Below are positions 8,542 to 15,648 of a DNA stretch of 40,845 bases, piece after piece. The position numbers and the translations under genes were made by a program. How positions within the stretch are numbered: the first letter of the stretch is position 1; every line of letters starts with the position of its first letter. The stretch lies in the IMG/VR virus record IMGVR_UViG_3300008012_004058, positions 1 to 40,845 of that record; one strand, given 5' to 3'. A model generated the notes under the pieces. That model was not told the DNA's origin. It searched no databases and was given only the letters and a program-made list of their open reading frames with translations. The stretch is from a virus.

Positions 8542-9425
8542 TTTACTACCTCATATCTATAATTACGATAAAGTCGTGGTGTAAATATCGAAAGATTTTC
8601 TTCTTCTGATTTGTACATGTACGGAAATATGCACTTTGTCTTGTCTATTAAATCTTTAATTGGTATTTCAATAGTCCGAATTAGTATGTTAGGATCATCG
8701 GGCTCAGTGATAAAAAACATAACAACCTTATCAGTAATTTCCTTGTCTAACAATTTTTCATTTACAACAATATCTTTAGTGCTATAAAATTGCCATTGTT
8801 TTGCAATATCATTTTTAAAAATATATACACTAGTGTCATCAGACGAATTTATCATATACAACTGATTGTTAACTAAAACTTTATGTCCTTTTCTATTTTT
8901 TCGTGCCATTAAAGGAATAGATTTTTTATCTACTGATACTATATTTTCAAGAAATAGTTCAGCAGTGTCTAACGTATCTTCAACAGTAAAATCTTTATGA
9001 AGTTTGTATACATTATTATTAGCCCAAACGTGATCGCCTTTATAAAACAAATCAGTTGCGTTATGTTTTCTAAAATCTATACCAACGTATATCTTTTCTA
9101 GGTTGTCAAATGTATTACCTTTAAATGGAATTTGATAAAGGTAATCTTCAACTGATTTTAAAAAACTAGTTGCAACCTCTCTAGCGATTACGTATTCTCT
9201 AAGTTGATGATTATATTTTACTACATATTCGCTAATTTTTGCTCTACCTAAAAAATATTCTTTTACTTCGTCATGATTAACTTCAATAACATCATAATCG
9301 CTATCTATAGGGTTATTTGTAATGTCAAAGACTTCGCCATGTGTTTTTTCAAAATACACATAACTTATATCTCCTTGTGCTATTAAACTGTTTAATTTTG
9401 TTATTGCATTAATTAAATTAGACAT
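8538..9425 (-). CDS. Unknown protein with carbohydrate-binding-like repeats
   Basis: A 295-residue protein without a recognised catalytic motif. The N-terminal 80 residues (SYVYFEKTHGEVFDITNN, then EVKEYFLG and REYVIA) look like a small beta domain. Residues about 113-162 hold a repeat, VGIDFRK followed by YKGDHVWANNNVYKLHKDF, that closely matches the repeats inserted in the neighbouring glycosyltransferase (VDIWY followed by SGQHVWYDNKVFRF). A second, weaker copy is at 171-215 (RKGHKVLVNNQLYMI). The pattern G-x-x-V-x-x-N-N-x-x-Y is that of CBM5/12-like chitin-binding modules, also seen in the giant baseplate protein. The ATG has AAGGAAA upstream and lies 8 nt inside the previous gene. It may be a glycan-binding or virion-associated partner of the glycosyltransferase, which is inference; otherwise the function is unknown. 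Confidence 0.55.
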   Translation of the reverse strand: MSNLINAITKLNSLIAQGDISYVYFEKTHGEVFDITNNPIDSDYDVIEVNHDEVKEYFLGRAKISEYVVKYNHQLREYVIAREVATSFLKSVEDYLYQIPFKGNTFDNLEKIYVGIDFRKHNATDLFYKGDHVWANNNVYKLHKDFTVEDTLDTAELFLENIVSVDKKSIPLMARKNRKGHKVLVNNQLYMINSSDDTSVYIFKNDIAKQWQFYSTKDIVVNEKLLDKEITDKVVMFFITEPDDPNILIRTIEIPIKDLIDKTKCIFPYMYKSEEENLSIFTPRLYRNYRYEVVK

Positions 9426-10851
9426 AAGTTATTTCCTTGTATTTGTTAAATACTTTTTCGACAAAGTCTTTTTCGGTATAATGCAATATACCATTTTGTA
9501 CAAAATTTCCTAACTTTAAATTACAATTGTCATCTAAATATACGCCTAATTTATCTTGCCACCTATCTGGCGGATTGTTCCAGCCTTGTATCATCGGCTT
9601 TAAGTGTGTAAATGTAAGAATATTGTTTTTCTTATTTGTAACTTCTTCTTCTATATTAAGTATTTTTATTGCAATTGCTGCTGCGACATCTATACTCAAA
9701 TGTCCGGGTGTTTGATTAGGTAGAAACTCTTTCCAAAACTCTTTCCAATTCTTACAAATAATTTCTAGTAAATTATAAAAGTTTTTTGCTAGATCTGATT
9801 GTTTAAAATAATGTACCCCAACGTATGTATTAGGCAAATAGTTTTCGGTAAATGTCTTTCGGTAAAAATCATTTTCAATTACGTTATTATTAAATGTTCT
9901 TACTTCAGATGTAAAGAATAAATCTGAATCACTTAACATATTCCACGTACTAGTAAGATCATTAAACACCATCATATCAGTGTCCATTACAATTGTTTCA
10001 TCATACGGACTACAGTGATAGATTTTCCATCTATTTTCAACTTTCCAAATAGTTGTTTCAGCATCATCACCAAAGGGAATAGGAATAATTTTGTCAAACA
10101 ATATCTCATAATCTGCAGGAACAATATCGTTAGTAATAATTGATATTTTTTCATTAGGACTATTTTTACTTAGAGACAGTGCTAATAACACAGCCTGTTT
10201 AACATAGTCTACTTGTAGTACAGGATCAACTGTATATAAATTATTATAATAACACACTAAATTGCCCGGCCGTGGGTTTTCGAATACTAAACTTTTGTTA
10301 CTGTCTGCATACAATTTAACTTCTTGATCAATAATAGGCTCGTAATCGTCTTCAGTAAACTCACTATTTGCTGGTACGTCAACTAAAGCACGCCACACTC
10401 TGTTATTATGCCAAACATGTTGACCTGCTAAATGTAAAACTTCTTTATACCAAATATCAATGTTAACTCCTTCAAATTGAGGAGTCAGTGTATATAATTG
10501 CGTTTCATCTTCTTTACGCACTTCGTAAATATTATTATCAGATAATACAATATTATTCTTTTTACACAAGTGATGTACAACAAGATCGTTTTTGTCATAG
10601 TGTATATAGACTTCAGGTATTACTAATTTTACATCATCATAATTAAATGTTTTAGACTGTAAACAAGTATTAACAAATCTAAAGACTTTATTATCATACC
10701 AAACATGCTGACCAGATATATAGTCGAGATCCGGATACCATATATCTACATGAATACCTCTGTATTGCTCTTCGAGGAAATGATTAGGTATTTGTCTCGA
10801 TACTCTTTCATAACTATTTTGTGCTAAAACTATTATACCTCTATTGCTCAT
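9418..10851 (-). CDS. GT-A glycosyltransferase interrupted by carbohydrate-binding-like repeats
   Basis: The 477-residue protein is a paralogue of the 280-aa enzyme encoded upstream, but its first fold element is split. Residues 4-12 (RGIIVLAQN) match GALLFARNN of the paralogue; the match resumes at residue 214 with VDYVKQAVLLALSL, then FDKIIPIPF (252-260) and the metal triplet in ETIVMDTDMMVF (DTD 290-292). Between them about 200 residues hold two clear repeats (VDIWY then SGQHVWYDNKVFRF at 35-60; IDIWY then AGQHVWHNNRVWRA at 131-155) and two weaker ones. These resemble CBM5/12-like modules. The glycosyltransferase uses a nucleotide sugar; the repeats may hold the acceptor glycan or dock the enzyme on a virion part. 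The start overlaps the upstream gene by 11 nt. The glycosyltransferase call is good, the role of the insert is inferred. Confidence 0.75.
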   Translation of the reverse strand: MSNRGIIVLAQNSYERVSRQIPNHFLEEQYRGIHVDIWYPDLDYISGQHVWYDNKVFRFVNTCLQSKTFNYDDVKLVIPEVYIHYDKNDLVVHHLCKKNNIVLSDNNIYEVRKEDETQLYTLTPQFEGVNIDIWYKEVLHLAGQHVWHNNRVWRALVDVPANSEFTEDDYEPIIDQEVKLYADSNKSLVFENPRPGNLVCYYNNLYTVDPVLQVDYVKQAVLLALSLSKNSPNEKISIITNDIVPADYEILFDKIIPIPFGDDAETTIWKVENRWKIYHCSPYDETIVMDTDMMVFNDLTSTWNMLSDSDLFFTSEVRTFNNNVIENDFYRKTFTENYLPNTYVGVHYFKQSDLAKNFYNLLEIICKNWKEFWKEFLPNQTPGHLSIDVAAAIAIKILNIEEEVTNKKNNILTFTHLKPMIQGWNNPPDRWQDKLGVYLDDNCNLKLGNFVQNGILHYTEKDFVEKVFNKYKEITYV

Positions 10852-11683
10852 TAATTACTCTTTCTAGACTAAATTTATTCATTATATGAACACTTTTTCC
10901 TTTAGTACTTAATGCTAGATATTCTCCTAAGTATTTTGGTCGTTCAACCAAAAATTGCATATAATCATCATTAATTTCTAAACATATATCTTTATCAATT
11001 GTATAATAATGCGTACCTGGTAATTCTTGTACACAACTATCAAGTCCATCAAAACCATTAAGAATATGTGCTGCAATACTAAATGCAAAGTCATTTCTAA
11101 ATAACGGAGAGTCAATTTGATACACTCGCCTGTAATGAGGCCAATTATCTTGTATGTGTGAAATTAGATCAAAGAATATTTTATTTGATTCAGTCTTTGT
11201 AAAATATACTACAGTTGCCCAATAAAAATCAACACCACACTCACTTATGTACTTAAACTCTGCTTCACTACGTGTTCCTGATAAATCTTTTGCATTTTTA
11301 AACATCATTAAATCATATTGACTGTCAAAACAGGATTTAAATAAATCATTAGAAATAATATAATCTGTATCTAATAACAATGTGCTATCGTATGGAGATA
11401 GATCATATGCTTGTGCTCTGCCTGCATTTTTAAAAGGAAGTTTTTTGTGTGTTAAAGTACCATCAAAGTAAAATCTATTATTCTGGACAACTTCCCATGC
11501 TGTAGGAATAATCTTATCAAATATTCCTCGGTCAAAACTTTCTACTAAGTAGTCTGGAGAATCAGTAACTATACTAGTAGGAATATTTAAATACTTCTGT
11601 ATACGTTTTGCTAAAAATTGTGCTTGATTTACATAATCAAGCGATCCGTTATTTCTTGCAAATAGTAATGCGCCTTTAGTCAT
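10841..11683 (-). CDS. GT-A glycosyltransferase, GT8-like
   Basis: A 280-residue soluble protein. It starts with a short strand GALLFARNN, then DYVNQAQFLAKRI, SIVTDSP and FDKIIP, followed by GRAQAYDLSPYDSTLLLDTD with the DTD metal-binding triplet at residues 105-107, typical of GT-A folds such as GT8. A late HIMNKF segment may supply the last metal-binding His, as in GT8 enzymes. It would transfer a sugar from a nucleotide donor; donor and acceptor are unknown. It is about the normal size for a single-domain GT8 enzyme, unlike its 477-aa paralogue next door, which carries an insertion. The ATG overlaps the end of the 117-aa gene by 8 nt and has only a weak Shine-Dalgarno, so translation is probably coupled. 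Confidence 0.75.
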   Translation of the reverse strand: MTKGALLFARNNGSLDYVNQAQFLAKRIQKYLNIPTSIVTDSPDYLVESFDRGIFDKIIPTAWEVVQNNRFYFDGTLTHKKLPFKNAGRAQAYDLSPYDSTLLLDTDYIISNDLFKSCFDSQYDLMMFKNAKDLSGTRSEAEFKYISECGVDFYWATVVYFTKTESNKIFFDLISHIQDNWPHYRRVYQIDSPLFRNDFAFSIAAHILNGFDGLDSCVQELPGTHYYTIDKDICLEINDDYMQFLVERPKYLGEYLALSTKGKSVHIMNKFSLERVINEQ

Positions 11684-12029
11684 TTTCTATTAATTTTTCT
11701 ACCGAACGTTTTTTACCCAATGCTACATAACTGTTATGATAATCGTTAGAAGCTTCAAAGTAAATATCTAAAATATCTTCTAAAAACTTAGACAAGTCTG
11801 GTATCATTACTGGACGATCGTTGTCATCAGTCAAAACAACGTCAGTATCTGCACCTTGCTTTACTAGTAAATCTATAAATGTAATTAACTCTCGTGTAAT
11901 AGTAAACTGAGAACCTTCAGTAAAATATATTAAACTTTCTTTAAACTTTTCTTGAAGAATACGTTTTTGATTATTGATCGTAACCATATACTTGCTAAAG
12001 TCAAGGGCTTTTTCTAATCTTTCGTCCAT
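11676..12029 (-). CDS. Small conserved phage-type protein, first gene of glycan operon
   Basis: 117 residues from the ATG at 12029, which is preceded by a perfect AGGAGGT Shine-Dalgarno; a TTG ten codons upstream lies in the promoter leader and is rejected. The protein begins MDERLEKALDFSKYMVTIN, is largely helical and charged, with no Cys, no signal peptide and no catalytic motif I recognise. Small proteins of this appearance seem familiar from T4-like marine phages near the tail-fibre genes, but I cannot name a function. It is the first cistron behind the sigma70-type promoter, so it should be made early and strongly along with the glycosyltransferases. A chaperone or regulator role is possible, without evidence. 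Confidence 0.75.
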   Translation of the reverse strand: MDERLEKALDFSKYMVTINNQKRILQEKFKESLIYFTEGSQFTITRELITFIDLLVKQGADTDVVLTDDNDRPVMIPDLSKFLEDILDIYFEASNDYHNSYVALGKKRSVEKLIEND

Positions 12030-12049
12030 ACTACCTCCTGTTAGTGTTA

Positions 12050-12078
12050 AGTATAACACAGATTGTTTAGTAAGTCAA
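12050..12078 (-). promoter_or_regulatory. Near-consensus sigma70-type promoter with extended -10
   Basis: On the minus strand TTGACT (plus positions 12073-12078) is followed after exactly 17 nt by TATACT (12050-12055). The bases just before the -10 read TGT, giving the extended -10 pattern TGnTATACT. Transcription would start near 12043, leaving a leader of about a dozen bases before the AGGAGGT ribosome site of the 117-aa gene. This is the only such match I found in a gene-free gap of the window, and it differs from the NATAAATA late boxes in the structural region. Confidence 0.8.
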
Positions 12079-12095
12079 TATGAATATACTTATTA

Positions 12096-13043
12096 TTACA
12101 GGTTGCTTGTAGAGTTGTAAGTTGGTGCTGCTACACTTACAGTGGTGACTGTGTTAGACCCTATTACCATTGTACCATTTGCTCTCAGTACAGACGGTTG
12201 TACTGTTAACGTGCCCTGGACGTCTTCGTCAACATCAGTACCTTGTCCATCAACGCCGCCTGTATTAACATCGTCAAACACTACGTTAAATCTAATTCTA
12301 GAAGTGTTATCTTCTTTTGCTTGAATATAAAAAATGTTACCTGTATACGTTGATGCTGTTTTTTGCCATATAGTTTGGTAAGTACTAGTAAGATCATAGT
12401 TACCAATACTCGAAGCAGTACCATAGCCTGTGCTGTGTATAGTGCTTGTATAACCAAACTCAACGTGTCCAGTTCCGATTATACCCGACCATTCTTGACC
12501 CTTTGTAGAGTTATCGCCTGTTTGTGTAGAATCTATTTTCACTCTACTACCTGCATTAAAAAATTCTCTACGTGCAGCAGCGTCTGCAAATGTTAGTGTG
12601 AATTCATGATTTACAGCACCATTCCATGGAGTTGTTCTGCTATTACTCGAATATGAAGTTTCAGAACGTTGACTAGTATGTAGGTCAAATCTATTATTTT
12701 CGCAATCAGTCATTAAACCTTCAAGATATATTATGTGAGCTTCTTCAATTTTATCAGTATTAGTTGTGTTTGCAAGGTAATCACCAGTTACATAAGGACT
12801 TTCAATTGTCCCAAAAGCGGTTGTTCCAATCTGGTGTACTCTTGCTCTTACAATATCGCTATAAATATCTAAATACTGTTGTTCACTAATCAAATCACCG
12901 CTAGATGTTGCTGCTACTGTTGTAGAATCAATACTGTTTCCGTAGCCATATGTTTCGTTAGCACCTGAAGAAGAATCTCCCATTACTGATAATATTCGAG
13001 AACGTAGATTGTTATATCGCGTGGCTGTAATAAAGGTAGGCAT
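12096..13043 (-). CDS. Virion structural-type protein, paralogue of the 328-aa neighbour
   Basis: 315 residues from the ATG at 13043, with AGGAG six bases upstream; the TTG five codons earlier overlaps that site and is rejected. It begins MPTFITATRYNNLRSRI, has a Gly/Tyr-rich stretch (GANETYGYGNS), then DIVRARVHQIG, TTPWNGAVNHEF, REFFNAGSRVKI and SSIGNYDLTSTY, each with a counterpart in the 328-aa protein in the same order. The beta-rich C-terminus ends in a VFDDV-type segment and APTYNS. No catalytic motif. Position directly after the tail fibres suggests a fibre-associated or distal tail protein. Three TAA stops in a row end the gene, and no terminator hairpin follows, so structural transcripts may run on into the glycan operon. 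Confidence 0.75.
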   Translation of the reverse strand: MPTFITATRYNNLRSRILSVMGDSSSGANETYGYGNSIDSTTVAATSSGDLISEQQYLDIYSDIVRARVHQIGTTAFGTIESPYVTGDYLANTTNTDKIEEAHIIYLEGLMTDCENNRFDLHTSQRSETSYSSNSRTTPWNGAVNHEFTLTFADAAARREFFNAGSRVKIDSTQTGDNSTKGQEWSGIIGTGHVEFGYTSTIHSTGYGTASSIGNYDLTSTYQTIWQKTASTYTGNIFYIQAKEDNTSRIRFNVVFDDVNTGGVDGQGTDVDEDVQGTLTVQPSVLRANGTMVIGSNTVTTVSVAAPTYNSTSNL

Positions 13044-13056
13044 TGGGACTCCTGTC

Positions 13057-13080
13057 AAACTATATCATTATATATAGTTT
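13057..13080 (-). promoter_or_regulatory. Perfect inverted repeat containing a late-promoter-like box
   Basis: A perfect 9-bp inverted repeat (AAACTATAT, 6-nt spacer, ATATAGTTT) fills most of the gap between the 328-aa and 315-aa genes. Read on the minus strand it contains TATATATA (13069-13076), one mismatch from the T4 late box TATAAATA and 26 nt upstream of the 315-aa start, the same distance as the other late boxes. No T-run follows the stem, so it is not a standard terminator. It may be a promoter, an mRNA processing or stability hairpin, or both. Confidence 0.45.
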
Positions 13081-13087
13081 ATTTACT

Positions 13088-14074
13088 TTACAGTGTTGTT
13101 ATGTTTTGGTAAACTGGTGCAGGAACTTCGATATAAAAGTCAATTAAATCATCACCAGTTAGAGTACTTTTTGCTCTTAAATGATTTACACTACTCTTTA
13201 AAGTTCCGTCAATTAAATCATCTTCTGCGCCGCTTTCCAAATCATCAAATACAATTTTAAATTGTATTTCAGAATCAGAAACTTCTTTTGCATATATTTC
13301 CATTAAATTTTGATTATATGTAGGATATATTCCACCATTGCTTAATTTAGTATAAATTAATTGATAAGAAGTTGTTAAATCATAGTTGCCGATTGCAGAA
13401 GGTGTTCCCTGGTCAGTTGTACTAGTATCACTATGGTTAAACTTAACTATACCTGCTCGTTGTAATAGAACACTCCAGTCATTGCCTTTAGGGGTTGCAT
13501 AACCTAAATTAGATGTTTCTATTCTAAGTTCACCGCCTGAGTTAAAAAAATGTCTACGATGACCAGAATTATTAAAAGAAACTTTTACTTCATGTATAAG
13601 TTGTCCATTCCATTGAGAAGTTCTAGTGGAAGAAGTACCCAATTCGACTACTGACTGAGTCGAATCAACTAAGAATTTATCAGTTTCGATTCTATCCATC
13701 ATTCTTTCTAGATCAGCAATACCTTTAAATTCAGCATCAGCTCCTGTGCCAGTTGACTCTTCGCCTATAATATCAATTCCGGCTACAAATTCAAGATTTT
13801 TTATTTGATCAGTTATTTCAGAACTTAATAACCCAATTTGGTGTAATCTTGCTCTTATCAAGTCTTTGTATAAATTATTAAAAGACTGTGCAGTAACATT
13901 AACTTGCATATTGCCGCCTGGGATGTTTGTTACTTCTTCACTACTTATAGCACCACCATAACCTGAAGCACCTTGTCCATATCCAGTTTGTCCAGCGCCA
14001 GTTCCTAAAACTGCTGCTATTCTGTTTTGCAATAGGTTAAACCTTGATGCTGTAATTAAATCTCCGACGGCCAT
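13088..14074 (-). CDS. Virion structural-type protein, paralogue of the 315-aa neighbour
   Basis: 328 residues, start ATG with AAAGGAAA upstream. It opens with LITASRFNLLQNRIAAVLG, followed by a Gly/Tyr-rich flexible stretch (GQTGYGQGASGYGG) and DLIRARLHQIG. The larger C-terminal region is beta-rich, with SQWNGQLIHEV, RRHFFNSGGELRI, SAIGNYDLTTSY and FKIVFDDLES. All of these appear in the same order in the 315-aa protein, so the pair arose by tandem duplication. It is somewhat extended around residues 105-130 relative to its partner. No enzyme motif, signal peptide or membrane segment. Located just after the three fibre genes, it is most likely a fibre or distal tail component; this is inferred from position. 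Confidence 0.75.
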   Translation of the reverse strand: MAVGDLITASRFNLLQNRIAAVLGTGAGQTGYGQGASGYGGAISSEEVTNIPGGNMQVNVTAQSFNNLYKDLIRARLHQIGLLSSEITDQIKNLEFVAGIDIIGEESTGTGADAEFKGIADLERMMDRIETDKFLVDSTQSVVELGTSSTRTSQWNGQLIHEVKVSFNNSGHRRHFFNSGGELRIETSNLGYATPKGNDWSVLLQRAGIVKFNHSDTSTTDQGTPSAIGNYDLTTSYQLIYTKLSNGGIYPTYNQNLMEIYAKEVSDSEIQFKIVFDDLESGAEDDLIDGTLKSSVNHLRAKSTLTGDDLIDFYIEVPAPVYQNITTL

Positions 14075-14085
14075 TTATCTTTCCT

Positions 14086-15609
14086 TTATACCTTAAGAAC
14101 ACATTCTACTAATTTTTCGCCCTCATCGTTATTTGTTTCTAGTGCTATGCCTACCATTGCCGTTGAAGCAATAGTTGTACATACACCTTCTGCCCAAGCA
14201 TACACTGCCATACCCTTTGAAACTGGACCTTTTACTCTTACTGGTAAACGTCCTTTAAGTCCAATATATTGCCCTTCTGCTTCTGAATTCATCATAAGCG
14301 CAGGATCTGTTGATACAACACCAATACAGAATGAACTTGCGCTTGCTGGCTCTACTTCATGATCCGGATGTCCACATACTGCAACTGCTGTGCCTGCTGG
14401 TAATTCTTCAGCAGTGGTATATTTCTCTGCAAGGTCAGCAAATTGTGCTTGTGTTGCTGTACCATGAAAAACATTTGCTGTAATGTCACCGCTTGCATCT
14501 CTTGCGGCAATTGTATTTCCGCCAGCAGTGACTGTTGCTGTTTGGTGACTAGGTGCGCCTGCTGCAGGATCATTTACTTTAAGATTAGTTGCTTTATCAG
14601 ATTCGCCTCTAAAGTTTACAGCATGTACTTCTGCCCATTGTAATGTAGGCGATCCTAAATCAGTTACATTGTCTAATACCGGAACTACTGCTGGGTGTGT
14701 AATTTTTGCTACATCAGTTAGTGTACCTGAAGCGTTTGTTGTTTTAAAAATTATTTCACTGTTACTACCATTATTGTTTGATAGTACACCAGCACCGCTT
14801 TGTGTAGATAGACCAAAAATTCCATCTATAGTTGCACTAGGTGCTGTTAGTGTTGCAGAAAAGTTAGCTGCGGCACTTAGTGCATATGCACTTGCTGCAA
14901 CGCCACCTAGTTTTTCTGCATTAGAAGCAGTACCATGGTAAACATAATCATTTCCGGCTACATTAGTACTATTTGTAACACCGTTGTCTGAATCTAAAGT
15001 ATATTTTAGGGTTGTACCTTTTTTAATTTTATCAAAGCCGGCAATAGGATTAAGTGATCCTAAAGTAAATTCTTCGTTACTTATAATATACGAAGTTTGA
15101 TCATTAATTACAGCTTTAATAATAGTTTTTGTAGCACCTAACGTATCAATTACTTGTTCACTTACCATGTTAGTAATACCTGAACCAGCAGACTGAGGAC
15201 CAACTAGGGTATATTGATTATCTCCTGCTGTACCGTTATGCACATATAACTGATTGTTTACTTCGTCCCACCAAAAATCACCTTTAACAAGTGTACTAGG
15301 TGCACTTGATGCGATCTCAGAACCGCCTGTTGATTTCCAATATCCAATACCTGGTAATGCGCCAGGAGTAGCAACAAAATATTTTAGTTTACTATTTGTA
15401 GAATCGTACCATAACTGCCCTCTAATTGCTCTAGTTGGTGCGTTTCCGCCTGCAAAGTTTTCTAACAAGAACAATAAGTTCTCGTTTTGGATCTCTCCGT
15501 ACCCTGCGTAGTTTTTACCAATAAATTTGATATTGGTTGTTTGATCTATAGTTCCATCTTCTACTGTTGTTAACAGTGAATTGTCGAATCTATCAATTTG
15601 ATAAGCCAT
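14086..15609 (-). CDS. Tail fibre-like protein with peptidase G2-like C-terminal region
   Basis: 507 residues. The N-terminal 130 residues carry the module shared with the next two fibre genes: GYGEIQNENLLFLLENFAG, then RGQLWYDSTNSKLKYF and GDFWWDEVNNQLYVHNG. A middle part with short Ala/Ser/Thr-rich repeats (KLGGVAASAYALSAAANF, LGSPTLQWAEVHA) looks like a trimeric beta-structured shaft. The C-terminal part, ADLAEKYTTAEELPAGTAV, then GVVSTDPALMMNS and LKGRLPVRVKGPVSKGMAV, resembles the peptidase G2 or intramolecular-chaperone-like ends found on phage appendage proteins; I do not see a proven cleavage residue. The start has AGGGG upstream and a late-type box 26 nt upstream. Probable receptor-binding or accessory fibre. 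Confidence 0.75.
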   Translation of the reverse strand: MAYQIDRFDNSLLTTVEDGTIDQTTNIKFIGKNYAGYGEIQNENLLFLLENFAGGNAPTRAIRGQLWYDSTNSKLKYFVATPGALPGIGYWKSTGGSEIASSAPSTLVKGDFWWDEVNNQLYVHNGTAGDNQYTLVGPQSAGSGITNMVSEQVIDTLGATKTIIKAVINDQTSYIISNEEFTLGSLNPIAGFDKIKKGTTLKYTLDSDNGVTNSTNVAGNDYVYHGTASNAEKLGGVAASAYALSAAANFSATLTAPSATIDGIFGLSTQSGAGVLSNNNGSNSEIIFKTTNASGTLTDVAKITHPAVVPVLDNVTDLGSPTLQWAEVHAVNFRGESDKATNLKVNDPAAGAPSHQTATVTAGGNTIAARDASGDITANVFHGTATQAQFADLAEKYTTAEELPAGTAVAVCGHPDHEVEPASASSFCIGVVSTDPALMMNSEAEGQYIGLKGRLPVRVKGPVSKGMAVYAWAEGVCTTIASTAMVGIALETNNDEGEKLVECVLKV

Positions 15610-15634
15610 ATTCTGTACCCCTAAATGCTATTAT

Positions 15635-15642
15635 TATTTATC
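15635..15642 (-). promoter_or_regulatory. T4-late-type promoter box GATAAATA
   Basis: On the minus strand the gap before the 507-aa fibre gene reads GATAAATA, 7 of 8 matches to the T4 late box TATAAATA and a full match to NATAAATA as used by T4-like phages. It lies 26 nt upstream of the ATG, in the only gene-free gap of the fibre cluster. Similar boxes occur before gp6 and the 204-aa gene at nearly the same distance. Confidence 0.55.
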
Positions 15643-15648
15643 GTATCT

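Noticed and set aside
12056-12095. Terminator between the structural genes and the glycan operon
   Set aside because: No stem-loop followed by a T-run is visible on the minus strand in this gap; only three TAA stops in a row and the promoter.
14083-14090. TATAAAGG before the 328-aa gene as a late promoter
   Set aside because: It matches only six of eight bases, lies only 9-16 nt from the ATG and is part of the AAAGGAAA ribosome site.
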